Origin: Actinoallomurus spadix
GTDB lineage: Bacteria; Actinomycetota; Actinomycetes; Streptosporangiales; Streptosporangiaceae
Direction: 5' to 3'
DNA length: 64,000 nt
NCBI RefSeq assembly: GCF_024055725.1
Contig: NZ_JAMXMX010000007.1
Location: 299,181-363,180 of the forward strand
Of this stretch, positions 53,928 through 62,913 are shown piece after piece. Below the pieces are notes generated by a model. It was not told the origin of the DNA. It was given only the letters and a program-made list of their open reading frames with translations, and made no database searches. The translations under genes were made by a program, and so were the position numbers. Position 1 is the stretch's first letter. Each line of letters opens with the position of its first letter.

Positions 53928-54400
53928 CAGGTCTGCCTCGGGCCCGGGCTTCTCGTCAGCCCGTTCCCCTTCCCGTGGGACCGGGGGGTGGCCGACGCCG
54001 CCGGAGTCGTTCCGGCGGCGGGGGCCGGTGACGTCGCGGTGGGCCTCGTTCCGGCGGGAGTCGCGCGGATCTTGGTGGAGGCCGACGAGCCGCCGGACCG
54101 TGTCGGTCTGGTCGACGACCGGGAGGCGGCCGAACTCCGGGTCCGGAGGGGGCCGCGGGCCCCGCTGCGCGGCATGAGCAGCTCTTCGGCGGGGCCGTGG
54201 CCCGCCGTCGAGGGACGCGCGTTCGGCCACGGGGTGAGCGGTACCCGCGCCCCGGTGGCTATCCCGACCCCGACCAGTACGAGATAGCCGGCGATGAGGG
54301 ACGCGAGCGCGATCCCGGTACGGCGCACGATCCGCCCCCGTCGTCCCGTCGGATCGACGAAAACGGGGTCTTGCTCGCGCACATCAGTCGCTTCGTTCAC
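53927..54400 (-). CDS. small single-helix membrane protein in the polysaccharide operon
   Basis: The 157-residue protein has a charged N-terminus, one transmembrane helix (about 28-50, GIALASLIAGYLVLVGVGIA) and a long Pro/Ser/Ala/Thr/Arg-rich extracytoplasmic or disordered tail without a recognisable fold. Its TGA overlaps the ATG of the deacetylase-glycosyltransferase gene (TGATG), so the two are translationally coupled. An accessory role in polysaccharide export or attachment is inferred from position only. Confidence 0.65.
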   Translation of the reverse strand: MNEATDVREQDPVFVDPTGRRGRIVRRTGIALASLIAGYLVLVGVGIATGARVPLTPWPNARPSTAGHGPAEELLMPRSGARGPLRTRSSAASRSSTRPTRSGGSSASTKIRATPAGTRPTATSPAPAAGTTPAASATPRSHGKGNGLTRSPGPRQT

Positions 54401-54515
54401 GCGGGAAGTTTAGAACCCGACAAATCGACATACACCACGACAGCGTTCTTTGCTCGTTCATGGGCCGGCGGTCAGGTCGGCCTGAAATGTTCCCCGCCCT
54501 GGCTACGGTTGGGCC

Positions 54516-55321
<806 letters not shown>

Positions 55322-55322
<1 letters not shown>

Positions 55323-55906
55323 TGCGCGTCTGCGTCTTCTGCTCGTCCAGCGGCCGCATCGACGGCCGCTACGTCGACCTGGCCGCCGAGGCCGGCGCCG
55401 AGCTGGCCCGGCGGGGACACAGCCTCGTCAGCGGTGGCGCCACCGTGTCCTGCATGGGGGCCGTCGCCCGCGCCGCGCGCGAGGGCGGCGCCCGGACCGT
55501 CGGCGTCATCCCCAAGGCCCTCGTCGACGTGGAGATCTCCGACGACGACTCCGCCGAGCTGATCGTCACCGAGGACATGCGCTCCCGCAAGGGCGAGATG
55601 GACCGCCGGTCCGACGCGTTCCTCGTCCTGCCCGGGGGGCTCGGCACGCTCGAGGAGCTCTTCGAGATCTGGACCTCCCGCGTCCTCGGCATGCACGAGA
55701 AGCCCATCGCGATCCTCGACCCGTACGGCCTGTACGAGCCGCTGCGCGGTCTGATGGAGCACCTGCTCGACGAGGGGTTCGCCCGGCCGCGCATCTTCGA
55801 CGCCGTCGGGTGGGCCACGACGGTCGGGGAGGCGTTCGACCACCTGGAGCGCTCGCCCGTCCGCCTGCAGCCGACCGCGGAGGACTACATCGAGTCCGAG
55901 CCCTGA
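55322..55906 (+). CDS. LOG-family protein 2
   Basis: The 194-residue protein has the LOG motifs VCVFCSSS at the N-terminus, VSGGATVSCMGAVARAA, RSRKGEMDRRSDAFL and LPGGLGTLEE, all intact for phosphoribohydrolase activity. It is the canonical short form, unlike the longer first copy. Its ATG overlaps the stop of the first LOG gene (TGATG). A hairpin beyond its end separates this pair from the carrier-protein operon. Confidence 0.92.
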
Positions 55907-56005
55907 TCCACCCGGCCGGCGACCCGGAGCCCGGTAAGGGCCGGGGCGTCGGTACGTGAGTCCGTAGTGCGCCGAGCGCGGGGTCTTCGTACCTTCGAGA
56001 CGTCC

Positions 56006-56026
56006 GGGAGGCCGGCACGGCCTCCC
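56006..56026 (+). terminator. hairpin between the LOG genes and the carrier-protein operon
   Basis: GGGAGGCCG (56006-56014) pairs perfectly with CGGCCTCCC (56018-56026) around GCA. It lies 44 bases before the lysW-like start codon. A wider GGTACG/CGTACC pair (55951-55956 and 55988-55993) precedes it, so the leader of the operon may be structured rather than simply terminated. Confidence 0.55.
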
Positions 56027-56069
56027 GCCCCCGCATCTGACATGACCCGACGAAGAAGGGAAGAAGGTC

Positions 56070-56261
56070 ATGCCGGTCATCGGCGACAACGCTGTGGTCT
56101 GCCTGGTCTGTGACAGCCCGCTCGCCATCGAGGGCGACGCCGAGAAGGGCGAGATCGTCGAGTGCTCCGCCTGCGGTCAGGAACATGAGCTGACCGGGGC
56201 GGCCGACGGTGTGCACGAGGTCTCCCTCGCCCCGGAGGTCGAGGAGGACTGGGGGGAATGA
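56070..56261 (+). CDS. lysW: amino-group carrier protein (LysW family)
   Basis: This small acidic zinc-ribbon protein carries the growing amino acid as an amide on the side chain of its C-terminal glutamate. The 63 residues contain the cysteine pairs C11/C14 and C32/C35 for zinc and end in the diagnostic EDWGE, with E63 as attachment site. AAGGGAAGAAGG precedes the ATG. Its TGA overlaps the start of the ligase gene. In lysine- or arginine-making archaea and Thermus, LysW serves primary metabolism. Here dapC/D/E show that lysine is made otherwise, so this copy should serve a secondary metabolite. Confidence 0.96.
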   Translation: MPVIGDNAVVCLVCDSPLAIEGDAEKGEIVECSACGQEHELTGAADGVHEVSLAPEVEEDWGE

Positions 56262-57139
56262 GCGGCGCGGCCACCGACGTCCTGCTGTCGGTGACGCTGC
56301 TGCGCCCCGAGGAACGGCGGCTCCTGGACGCCCTGCGCGCCCAGGGGCTGTCGGCGCGGCCCGCGCTCCCGCCGGACATCGCCGAGGTGCTGTCCGGACG
56401 CGAGGAGCCACCGCGGCTGACGGTGATCCGGAACCTGTCGCACCGCGAGGCCCTGGGCGTCGCCCGGCGGCTGGAGAGCGCCGGGATCCCCACCGTCAAC
56501 CGCGCGGCCGCCATCGAGGTCTGCGGCGACAAGGGACTGCAGGCGCTGCTGTTCGAGCGGCACGGCGTGCCGCACCCGGCGACCCGGCACGCGTCCACCT
56601 ACGACCAGGTCCGCGAGGCCATCACCGGCCTCGGATGGCCGGTGGTGGTGAAACCCCCGTCCGGATCCTGGGGGCGGGGCGTGACCCGGCTGTCCGGCGA
56701 GAGCGAGCTGGAGGCCTGGATCGGCGGCCGGGAATCCGTGGACGCGGCCGGCAAGTCGTTCCCCGTCCTCGTCCAGCGGTACGTCGACAAGCCCGACCAC
56801 GACCTGCGTGTCATCGTCGTGGGAGAGCGCCCCATCGTCGCGTTCCGCCGGCGCAGCGAGCACTGGCGGACCAACACCCACCTGGGTGCGCGCGTGGAGC
56901 GCGTCGAGATCTCCGCGGAGACCGGCCGGCTGTGCGCCGACGTGGTGTCCGCGCTGGGTCCCGGCTTCTACGGCGTCGACCTGGTCGAGGACCGTGCCGA
57001 CGGCCGGATGTCGGTGCTGGAGGTCAACGCGAACCCGGAGTTCGCCCGCTCCTCCGACACGCACGGCGTCGACGTGGCCGGCCACTACGCGGCGTACGCC
57101 GCCACCCTCGCGCGGGCCGGGCTGACCGCCGCCGTCTGA
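56258..57139 (+). CDS. LysX/ArgX-type ATP-grasp ligase charging the carrier protein
   Basis: The 293-residue ligase attaches the amino group of an amino acid, most likely glutamate, to the C-terminal glutamate of LysW using ATP. ATP-grasp features are VVVKPPSGSWGRGV (nucleotide-binding lysine), VLVQRYVDKPDHDLRVIVV and the metal-binding end VLEVNANPEFARSS. The RimK-like architecture and its ATGA overlap with lysW fix the assignment to the LysX/ArgX group. Whether it accepts glutamate (ArgX-like) or 2-aminoadipate (LysX-like) cannot be read from the sequence; glutamate is expected from related antibiotic pathways. Confidence 0.93.
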   Translation: MSGAATDVLLSVTLLRPEERRLLDALRAQGLSARPALPPDIAEVLSGREEPPRLTVIRNLSHREALGVARRLESAGIPTVNRAAAIEVCGDKGLQALLFERHGVPHPATRHASTYDQVREAITGLGWPVVVKPPSGSWGRGVTRLSGESELEAWIGGRESVDAAGKSFPVLVQRYVDKPDHDLRVIVVGERPIVAFRRRSEHWRTNTHLGARVERVEISAETGRLCADVVSALGPGFYGVDLVEDRADGRMSVLEVNANPEFARSSDTHGVDVAGHYAAYAATLARAGLTAAV

Positions 57140-57239
57140 GCCCCGCTGTCGCAACCCCCGCCGACTCGACCCCTGTCTCGAGCCCTGCGGCGGTCGCCCA
57201 TGCCCTGAGGCGTGGGCGGCCGCGGAACGGAGACCTCTC

Positions 57240-57875
57240 ATGGAACGGTTCGACACCGCGCTCGTCCTCACGCGCGTGCTGACCTCCGGCGTGGTGATGA
57301 GCATCGAGAAGAACGACAAGGAACTGCCGGCGCTGGAACGGCTGCTGACCAAGCGCAGTGGCCGGTCCCGGGCGGTGCTGGTCAACAGTCGCACCGCGGC
57401 GATCCACGCGGCTCTGTGCGGGCAGGGCATCGGGCACGGCGACACGGCCGTGCTGCCCGACCTGGACCCGGCCGCGGCCTCGTTCGTCGACTGGCTCGGC
57501 GTGCGGGCGGCCGGCGGACCGGCCCCGGCGTTCGACCTGCTGAGCGTCACCCCGGACGACGCCGGCGCGTTCGCCGAGGCCGCGGGCCGCTCGACCGCGC
57601 CGGCGCTGGCCGTGGACCTGACCGGCCTCGGCTTCGGCCCCGCTGCGGCGATGCTCACCGACGACGAGCGCGTCTGGGCCCGCGCCGAGCGACTGAAGAT
57701 CTTCGGCGCGTTCGACCTGCGGACCATGTGGACGCAGGAGGAGTCCGAGCCGGGCCTGGTGCCCGGGGTGCAGTTCAACTACCGGCTCAGCCCGCTGGTC
57801 GCCGCGTGCGTCCGGATGGCGCTGACCCAGGCCGCAACCCGTACGCCCGCAGTGACCGGAGGAACCCAGCGATGA
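57240..57875 (+). CDS. truncated DegT/StrS-like protein without PLP lysine
   Basis: The 211-residue protein shows two patches of the DegT/StrS aminotransferase fold: VLVNSRTAAIHAALCGQGIG (compare LPTASGTSSLHLALVGAGV in the next gene) and GVQFNYRLSPLVAACVRMAL near the C-terminus. The large middle part, including the EDASHAH aspartate and the K-x-F-P-L-G-G-E-G-G lysine loop, is missing or unrecognisable, so it cannot bind PLP in the usual way. It overlaps the full aminotransferase gene by four bases. It may be a partner subunit, a carrier-docking module or a decayed duplicate that is still translated. Confidence 0.75.
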   Translation: MERFDTALVLTRVLTSGVVMSIEKNDKELPALERLLTKRSGRSRAVLVNSRTAAIHAALCGQGIGHGDTAVLPDLDPAAASFVDWLGVRAAGGPAPAFDLLSVTPDDAGAFAEAAGRSTAPALAVDLTGLGFGPAAAMLTDDERVWARAERLKIFGAFDLRTMWTQEESEPGLVPGVQFNYRLSPLVAACVRMALTQAATRTPAVTGGTQR

Positions 57876-59191
57876 TCACGGACTTCCCGTCGGCTCCGCT
57901 CCCGCTGCCCGACGAGCGGGACGTCGACGCCGAGCTCGCCGAGTTCGGCGGCCCGGCCGTCATCCCGGCCGCGCAGCGCCGCACCGTCTTCCCCGTGATC
58001 ACCAAGGAGGACGTGTTCACGATGCTGCTCGCGCAGCGCTCCGACCCGGACAAGGTCGTCGCGGACTTCGCCGGCGAGTACCGCGAGTACATCGGCGCGC
58101 GGCACGCCCTGCCGACCGCCAGCGGCACCTCGAGTCTGCACCTCGCACTGGTCGGCGCCGGGGTCCGGCCCGGCGACGAGGTCATCGTGCCGGCGTTCAC
58201 CTTCATCGCGACGGCGCAGGCGGTGGTCGCCGCCAAGGCCGTGCCGGTGTTCGTCGACATCGACCCGCGCACCTACTGCATGTCCCCGGAGGCCGCCGCC
58301 GCGGCGGTCACCGAGCGGACCCGGGCGATCATGCCCGTGCACGTCCACGGCCTGCCCGCCGACGTCGCCGCGCTGCGGCGCGTGTGCGAGCGGCACGGCC
58401 TCGCCCTGGTCGAGGACGCGTCGCACGCCCACTCCGCGCGGATCGGAGATCAGGTGTGCGGCTCGCTCGGCGACGCCGCCGGGCAGAGCCTGATGGCGGA
58501 CAAGAACTTCCCCCTCGGCGGTGAGGGCGGTATCGCGTTCTTCGCCTCCGACGAGGCGTACGCGCGGGCGACCGAGTTCCTGGAGCGGACCGGCATCGAC
58601 TACCGGATGTCCTGGGTGGCCGCGGCGTTCGGCGCGAGCCAGCTCAGGCGGCTGCCCTACTACGACGCGGTCCGGGCCCGCAACGCCGAAGTTCTGGCCG
58701 CCGCGCTGGGCGAGACCGGCCTGTTCTCCGCGCCGTACCTCCCGGAGGGGCACGTCCACGCCTACAACATGTACCGGATCGGGCTGCACCCGGCGGAGGC
58801 CGGCCTCGGCGACCTCCCCGTCTGGGCGGTGAAGGAGGCGGTGCACGAACTGCTCACCGCCGAGGGCGTACCGGCCCGTGAGTGGCAGAACACGCCGATC
58901 CCCTGCCACCTGCCGTTCCGGCACCGCGATGGCTTCGGCAACGGGTACCCGTTCACACTGAACCCGGCGGCGGTCCGCGACCACGAGCCCGCCGACTTCC
59001 CGAACGTGGTCGCCATGCTGGAGAGCACCGTCGTGCTCTGCCGGGAGCTGCGCTCACCGGTGGAGTACGAGCGGGTGAGGCGCTACGCGGACGCGTTCCG
59101 CAAGGTCGCCGCCCGCCCCGACGCCATCCGCAAGCTCGTCGCCGAGCGGGAGTACCGGCGGCCCTACGAGAAGGCGGCCCGCCTTGGCTGA
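57872..59191 (+). CDS. DegT/DnrJ/EryC1/StrS-family PLP aminotransferase
   Basis: The 439-residue aminotransferase or dehydratase-type PLP enzyme has phosphate-binding TASGTSSLHLAL, stacking-region GDEVIVPAFTFIATAQAV and PLP-nitrogen D182 (LVEDASHAHSA). The Schiff-base lysine is K211 in ADKNFPLGGEGG. It should aminate a keto group on the carrier-bound intermediate after chain extension. ATG at 57872 is set by the ATGA overlap and GGAGG 10 bases upstream; an in-frame extension to 57212 runs through the previous gene and is rejected. In the lysine pathway LysJ (a class III enzyme) does this step, so use of a StrS-type enzyme marks a different substrate. Confidence 0.93.
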   Translation: MITDFPSAPLPLPDERDVDAELAEFGGPAVIPAAQRRTVFPVITKEDVFTMLLAQRSDPDKVVADFAGEYREYIGARHALPTASGTSSLHLALVGAGVRPGDEVIVPAFTFIATAQAVVAAKAVPVFVDIDPRTYCMSPEAAAAAVTERTRAIMPVHVHGLPADVAALRRVCERHGLALVEDASHAHSARIGDQVCGSLGDAAGQSLMADKNFPLGGEGGIAFFASDEAYARATEFLERTGIDYRMSWVAAAFGASQLRRLPYYDAVRARNAEVLAAALGETGLFSAPYLPEGHVHAYNMYRIGLHPAEAGLGDLPVWAVKEAVHELLTAEGVPAREWQNTPIPCHLPFRHRDGFGNGYPFTLNPAAVRDHEPADFPNVVAMLESTVVLCRELRSPVEYERVRRYADAFRKVAARPDAIRKLVAEREYRRPYEKAARLG

Positions 59192-60224
59192 GCACGGGAA
59201 GGTGCGGGTCGCGGTCCTGGGCGCCAGCGGCTACACCGGCGCCGAGCTGGTACGGCTGCTGCTGGACCACCCGCACGTCGAACTGTCCTACCTGTCCAGC
59301 GAGCGGTACACCGGCCGGCGGATCACCTCGGTGCTGGCCGGAGTGCGCAACCACCCCCGGGCGGCGGGCGTGCGGTTCCAGCCGCTGGAGGCCTGCGACG
59401 AGGTCGACGTGGCCTTCGGCTGCCTGCCGACCGGGGTGCTGCCCGCGCAGCTGCCCAAGCTGTCGGAACGGGCGGAGCGGATCATCAACGTGGCCGGCGA
59501 CTTCCGCCTCACCGACCGCGCGCAGATCACCGCCCACTATCCCGAGTCGCTGTCCTGGGCGGAGCCGTTCCGCTACGTCGTCCCCGAGTTCGCCGAGCCG
59601 CCCGTCGGCGAGCGGTTCCTGAACCTGCCCGGCTGCATGGCCGTCACGACCCTGTACGCGCTGCGGCCGCTGTTCGCGGCGGGACTGGCCGGCGGCGAGG
59701 TCGTCGTGGACGCCAAGACGGGCGCCAGCGGCAGCGGTAACCGCGTCAGCGAGCACCCCGCGGACCGGATCGGCAACTTCCGCGTCCACAAGCCGTACGG
59801 CCACCGGCACGCGCCGGAGATCGTCCAGGCGCTGGGGGAGGTCACCGGCGAGCCGCCGCGGCTGCGGTTCTCCACCTACAGCCTCGACGTCGCCCGCGGC
59901 ATCGTGGTCACCGCGTACGGCCGCCTGCGTCCCGGCGTGTCCGCGCTGGAGGTCAAGCGCGCCTACGGCACCGCGTACGCACGCACGCCGTTCGTGCGCG
60001 TGCGCACCGCGCCGAAGGGCCCGGCGGACTTTCCGATGCTCAAGAGCGTGGTGGGCAGCAACGTGGCGGAGGTCGCGGTCAGCGTCCGCGACGAGGAGTA
60101 CGTCGCGGTCGCCGCCCTCGACAACCTGCTCAAGGGCGCGGCCGGCCAGGCGGTGCAGACGCTGAACCTGGTGTACGGCTTCGACGAGACCCTGGCCCTG
60201 CCGCTGACGGCGGTGACGCCATGA
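59184..60224 (+). CDS. lysY: LysY/ArgC-type N-acyl-glutamyl-phosphate reductase acting on the carrier
   Basis: The NADPH-dependent reductase converts the carrier-bound glutamyl phosphate to the semialdehyde. The 346-residue chain has the nucleotide-binding VLGASGYTGAELVRLLL, the catalytic cysteine in LPGCMAVTTLYAL, KTGASGSGNRVSEHP and a conserved histidine region PYGHRHAPEI. The GCMA form of the cysteine motif is closer to LysY than to ordinary ArgC. The start is TTG at 59184 inside the previous gene, or GTG at 59202. It ends with an ATGA overlap into the kinase-peptidase fusion. Confidence 0.94.
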   Translation: MAEHGKVRVAVLGASGYTGAELVRLLLDHPHVELSYLSSERYTGRRITSVLAGVRNHPRAAGVRFQPLEACDEVDVAFGCLPTGVLPAQLPKLSERAERIINVAGDFRLTDRAQITAHYPESLSWAEPFRYVVPEFAEPPVGERFLNLPGCMAVTTLYALRPLFAAGLAGGEVVVDAKTGASGSGNRVSEHPADRIGNFRVHKPYGHRHAPEIVQALGEVTGEPPRLRFSTYSLDVARGIVVTAYGRLRPGVSALEVKRAYGTAYARTPFVRVRTAPKGPADFPMLKSVVGSNVAEVAVSVRDEEYVAVAALDNLLKGAAGQAVQTLNLVYGFDETLALPLTAVTP

Positions 60225-62086
60225 CCGCGCCCGCGCTGTACGTCATCAAGGTCGGCAGCAGCACCCTGCTGCACCCCGGCGTCTTCGCGGAGATCGCGGG
60301 GATCCGGGCGCGCGGCGCCCGCGTGCTCGTGGTGGCCGGCGGAGCCGAGGGCATCGAGCGCCACTACCGCGCCCTCGGCCGCGCCATGCCGCAGCTGACC
60401 CTCGGCAACGGTGACACGGTCCGGTACTGCCCGCCGGAGGAGATGCCGCACATCGTCGCCGCCTACCGGCAGGTCACCCTGCCGGCGGTGGAGACGGGCC
60501 TGGCCGCGCACGGCCTCGCCGTGCACGCCTGCGTCGCCGCGGACGGCGCCCTGGTCACCGGCACCGTCAACCGGCCGCTGAAGGTGGTCGCCGACGGCCG
60601 GTCGAAGATCGTGCGGGATCACCGTGCGGGTACGGTCGCCGAGGTCGACGCCGCGCGGCTCACCGCGCTGCTCGACGCGTACGACGTGGTCTGCCTCAGC
60701 CCGCCGGTCCGCGACGCCGCCGGCGGTGCCGACCTCAACGTCGACGCCGACGTCCTGGCCGCGACGCTCGCGAACGCGCTCGGCGCCGACCACCTGCGGC
60801 TGGTCACCGGCACTCCCGGGGTCCTGGCCGATCCGCGGGACCCGGAGTCGACGATCCGCGACGCGGTCCCCGGCGACTGCGACCCCTACGTGAGCGGGCG
60901 CATGCGGCAGAAGATCCGCGCGGCGGAGCTGGCGCTGCGGGGGACCGCGGACGTGGCGATCACCGGGCCGCACACGATGTCCCGGCCCAGCGGGTGGACC
61001 CGCTTCTGGGCCGCCGAGGAGCCCGCCCCCGACCTGGCCCTGCTCGGCCGCGCGGCGCGGATCCCGTCGGTCTCCCACGACGAGCACGAGCTGGCCTCCT
61101 ACCTGGCGGAGTGGTGCCGCGAGCGCGGCGTCGACGCCCGGGTCGACGAGGCGGGCAACCTGGTCGCCGAGCGCGGCGAGGGTCCTCGCACGCTGCTGCT
61201 GCTCGGCCACCTCGACACCGTGCCGTTCACCTGGCCGGTCCGGTGGACCGGCGAGGAGTCCCCGGTCCTGCACGGCCGCGGCACGGTGGACGCCAAGGCA
61301 TCCCTCGCGGCGTTCCTCGAGGTGCTGGCCGAGACGGCGGTCCCCGACGGCTGGCGGCTCCGCGTCGTCGGCGCGGTGGAGGAGGAGGTCTCGTCGTCAC
61401 GGGGTGCCTTCCACGTCCGCGACCACTATCCGGCGGACGCGGTCGTGGTCGGCGAGCCGAGCGGGTCCGGCGCCCTGACGATCGGCTACTTCGGCCTGTT
61501 CAAGCTCCGGGTGACCGCTACCGTGCCGAGCGGCCACTCCGCCGGCTTCCAGGCGGTGTCCGCCCCGGACCGGCTGATCGGCTCGCTGGAGCGGATCCGC
61601 GCCGCGGTGCTCAAGGAGGCCGACGAGGCACTCAGCGCGGTCATCGATCTGCGCTGCGGCGCCGACGCCGACCGGCAGTGGGCCACGGCGATCCTCAACT
61701 TCCGGGTGCCGCCGGGCGCCGACCTGGACGCTCTGCGAGCGGACGCCCGGGACGCCGCCGGCGACGGCGTGGACATCGCGTTCCTGCGCGCCACCCCCGG
61801 GCACGCCGGCCCTCGAACCAGCACGCTGGCGAAGGCCTTCGCGCGCGGCATCAACCGGTGCGGCGGCCGGCCCAGGTTCCTGCTCAAGAAGGGGACTTCC
61901 GACATGAACACCCTCGCCACCACGTGGCGGGACATTCCGATGGTGGCCTACGGGCCGGGTGACTCGACCCTGGACCACACCCGGGACGAGCACATCGACG
62001 CCGCCGAGTACCGCCGCGGCCGGGCGGTGCTCCGCGAGGCGGTGGCCGCGTTCTTCGCCCTCAGCGGGACCGGAGGTGCGCGGTGA
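60221..62086 (+). CDS. LysZ kinase fused to LysK-type carrier peptidase
   Basis: The 621-residue fusion joins two enzymes that are separate in known carrier pathways. Residues 1-262 form an amino-acid kinase ([52 protein letters not shown]) that should phosphorylate the side-chain carboxylate of carrier-bound glutamate. Residues 270-615 form an M20 metallopeptidase with zinc ligands H330 (GHLDTVP), D357 (GRGTVDAK), E387/E388, E412 (VVGEPSG) and H586 (DHTRDEHID), which should cut the finished product off LysW. Both halves look catalytically intact and there is no internal stop or frameshift. Start and end overlap the neighbours by ATGA/GTGA. Confidence 0.95.
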   Translation: MTAPALYVIKVGSSTLLHPGVFAEIAGIRARGARVLVVAGGAEGIERHYRALGRAMPQLTLGNGDTVRYCPPEEMPHIVAAYRQVTLPAVETGLAAHGLAVHACVAADGALVTGTVNRPLKVVADGRSKIVRDHRAGTVAEVDAARLTALLDAYDVVCLSPPVRDAAGGADLNVDADVLAATLANALGADHLRLVTGTPGVLADPRDPESTIRDAVPGDCDPYVSGRMRQKIRAAELALRGTADVAITGPHTMSRPSGWTRFWAAEEPAPDLALLGRAARIPSVSHDEHELASYLAEWCRERGVDARVDEAGNLVAERGEGPRTLLLLGHLDTVPFTWPVRWTGEESPVLHGRGTVDAKASLAAFLEVLAETAVPDGWRLRVVGAVEEEVSSSRGAFHVRDHYPADAVVVGEPSGSGALTIGYFGLFKLRVTATVPSGHSAGFQAVSAPDRLIGSLERIRAAVLKEADEALSAVIDLRCGADADRQWATAILNFRVPPGADLDALRADARDAAGDGVDIAFLRATPGHAGPRTSTLAKAFARGINRCGGRPRFLLKKGTSDMNTLATTWRDIPMVAYGPGDSTLDHTRDEHIDAAEYRRGRAVLREAVAAFFALSGTGGAR

Positions 62087-62913
62087 CGATGACGGTTCCG
62101 CCCCCCGCGCCGGTCCGGCGCGGGGGCGCCGCCCTCGAGGAGCTGCGGGCACGGGCGCGCGCCGCCCGCCGGATGGTGGTCGACATGGCGGCGTCGCCGA
62201 CCGGTTGCCACCTCGGCGGCAGCCTGTCCGTGCTGGACATCCTCATCGCCGCCCTCGACCGCCGGCTCAGTGCCGCCGACGGCACCGAGGTCGTCCTCAG
62301 CAAGGGCCACGCCGCCGCCGGTCTGTACGCGGCGCTGCACGTCAGTGGAATCCTCCCGGAGGACCCGGTGCCGCACTACGGCGCCGCCCACGCCTGCTTC
62401 ACCGGCCACCCCGGGCCTGCCGTGCCCGGGGTGCGGTTCCCGACCGGCAGCCTGGGCCACGGGGTCCCGTACGCGCTGGGGTGGGCGCTCGGCCGGCGGA
62501 TGGCGGGCGCCGGCGGCCTGGCCATCGCGGTCGCCGGAGACGGCGAGCTGCAGGAGGGCCTGGTATGGGAGGCCTGCCAGGTCGCCGCCGCGCAGAAGGT
62601 GGGCAACCTGATCGTGGTCGTGGACCGTAACGGCGGCCAGAACGACGGGCCGGTGGCCGCGATCTCGCCACTGCCCGGGCTGGCCGAGCGGTTCGCCGCG
62701 TTCGGGTTCGACACGTGCGAGGTCGCCGGGCCCGACCTCGGCGCGCTGCGGGACGTCTTCGCGCCGGACCGCGCCGACGCCTCGCGCCCGCTCGCGGTCA
62801 TCGCCCGCACGGTCAAGGGCAAGGGGCTCAAGCCGGTCGAGGGTAAGGCCGCGGCGCACTACGTGACGATCGACGCGGCCCGCGCCGCCGCCTGGAAGGA
62901 GCTCATCCGATGA
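62083..62913 (+). CDS. transketolase-like N-terminal subunit (TPP-binding)
   Basis: The 276-residue half-enzyme corresponds to the first part of transketolase. It has LGGSLSVLDILIAAL, VLSKGHAAAGLYAAL and the thiamine-diphosphate/Mg motif GDGELQEG (from residue 152) completed by N183. With the next gene it forms a split transketolase that should move a two-carbon ketol unit onto the carrier-bound semialdehyde, lengthening the chain and adding a keto-alcohol. The GTG start has GGAGGT five bases upstream and overlaps the fusion gene's stop; ATG at 62089 is an alternative. Confidence 0.94.
   Translation: MTMTVPPPAPVRRGGAALEELRARARAARRMVVDMAASPTGCHLGGSLSVLDILIAALDRRLSAADGTEVVLSKGHAAAGLYAALHVSGILPEDPVPHYGAAHACFTGHPGPAVPGVRFPTGSLGHGVPYALGWALGRRMAGAGGLAIAVAGDGELQEGLVWEACQVAAAQKVGNLIVVVDRNGGQNDGPVAAISPLPGLAERFAAFGFDTCEVAGPDLGALRDVFAPDRADASRPLAVIARTVKGKGLKPVEGKAAAHYVTIDAARAAAWKELIR

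Noticed and set aside
57212..57871. N-terminal extension of the DegT aminotransferase
   Set aside because: It overlaps the truncated DegT-like gene in another frame and has Arg/Gly-rich, non-homologous sequence; ATG 57872 has a good ribosome-binding site.
57240..57875. Calling the truncated DegT-like gene a pseudogene
   Set aside because: It has an intact frame, normal codon use and tight overlap with the next gene, which argues that it is translated and kept.
56070..62086. Assigning the LysW operon to lysine or arginine primary metabolism
   Set aside because: dapC, dapD and dapE in the same window show diaminopimelate-based lysine synthesis, and a transketolase and StrS-type aminotransferase have no place in either primary pathway.
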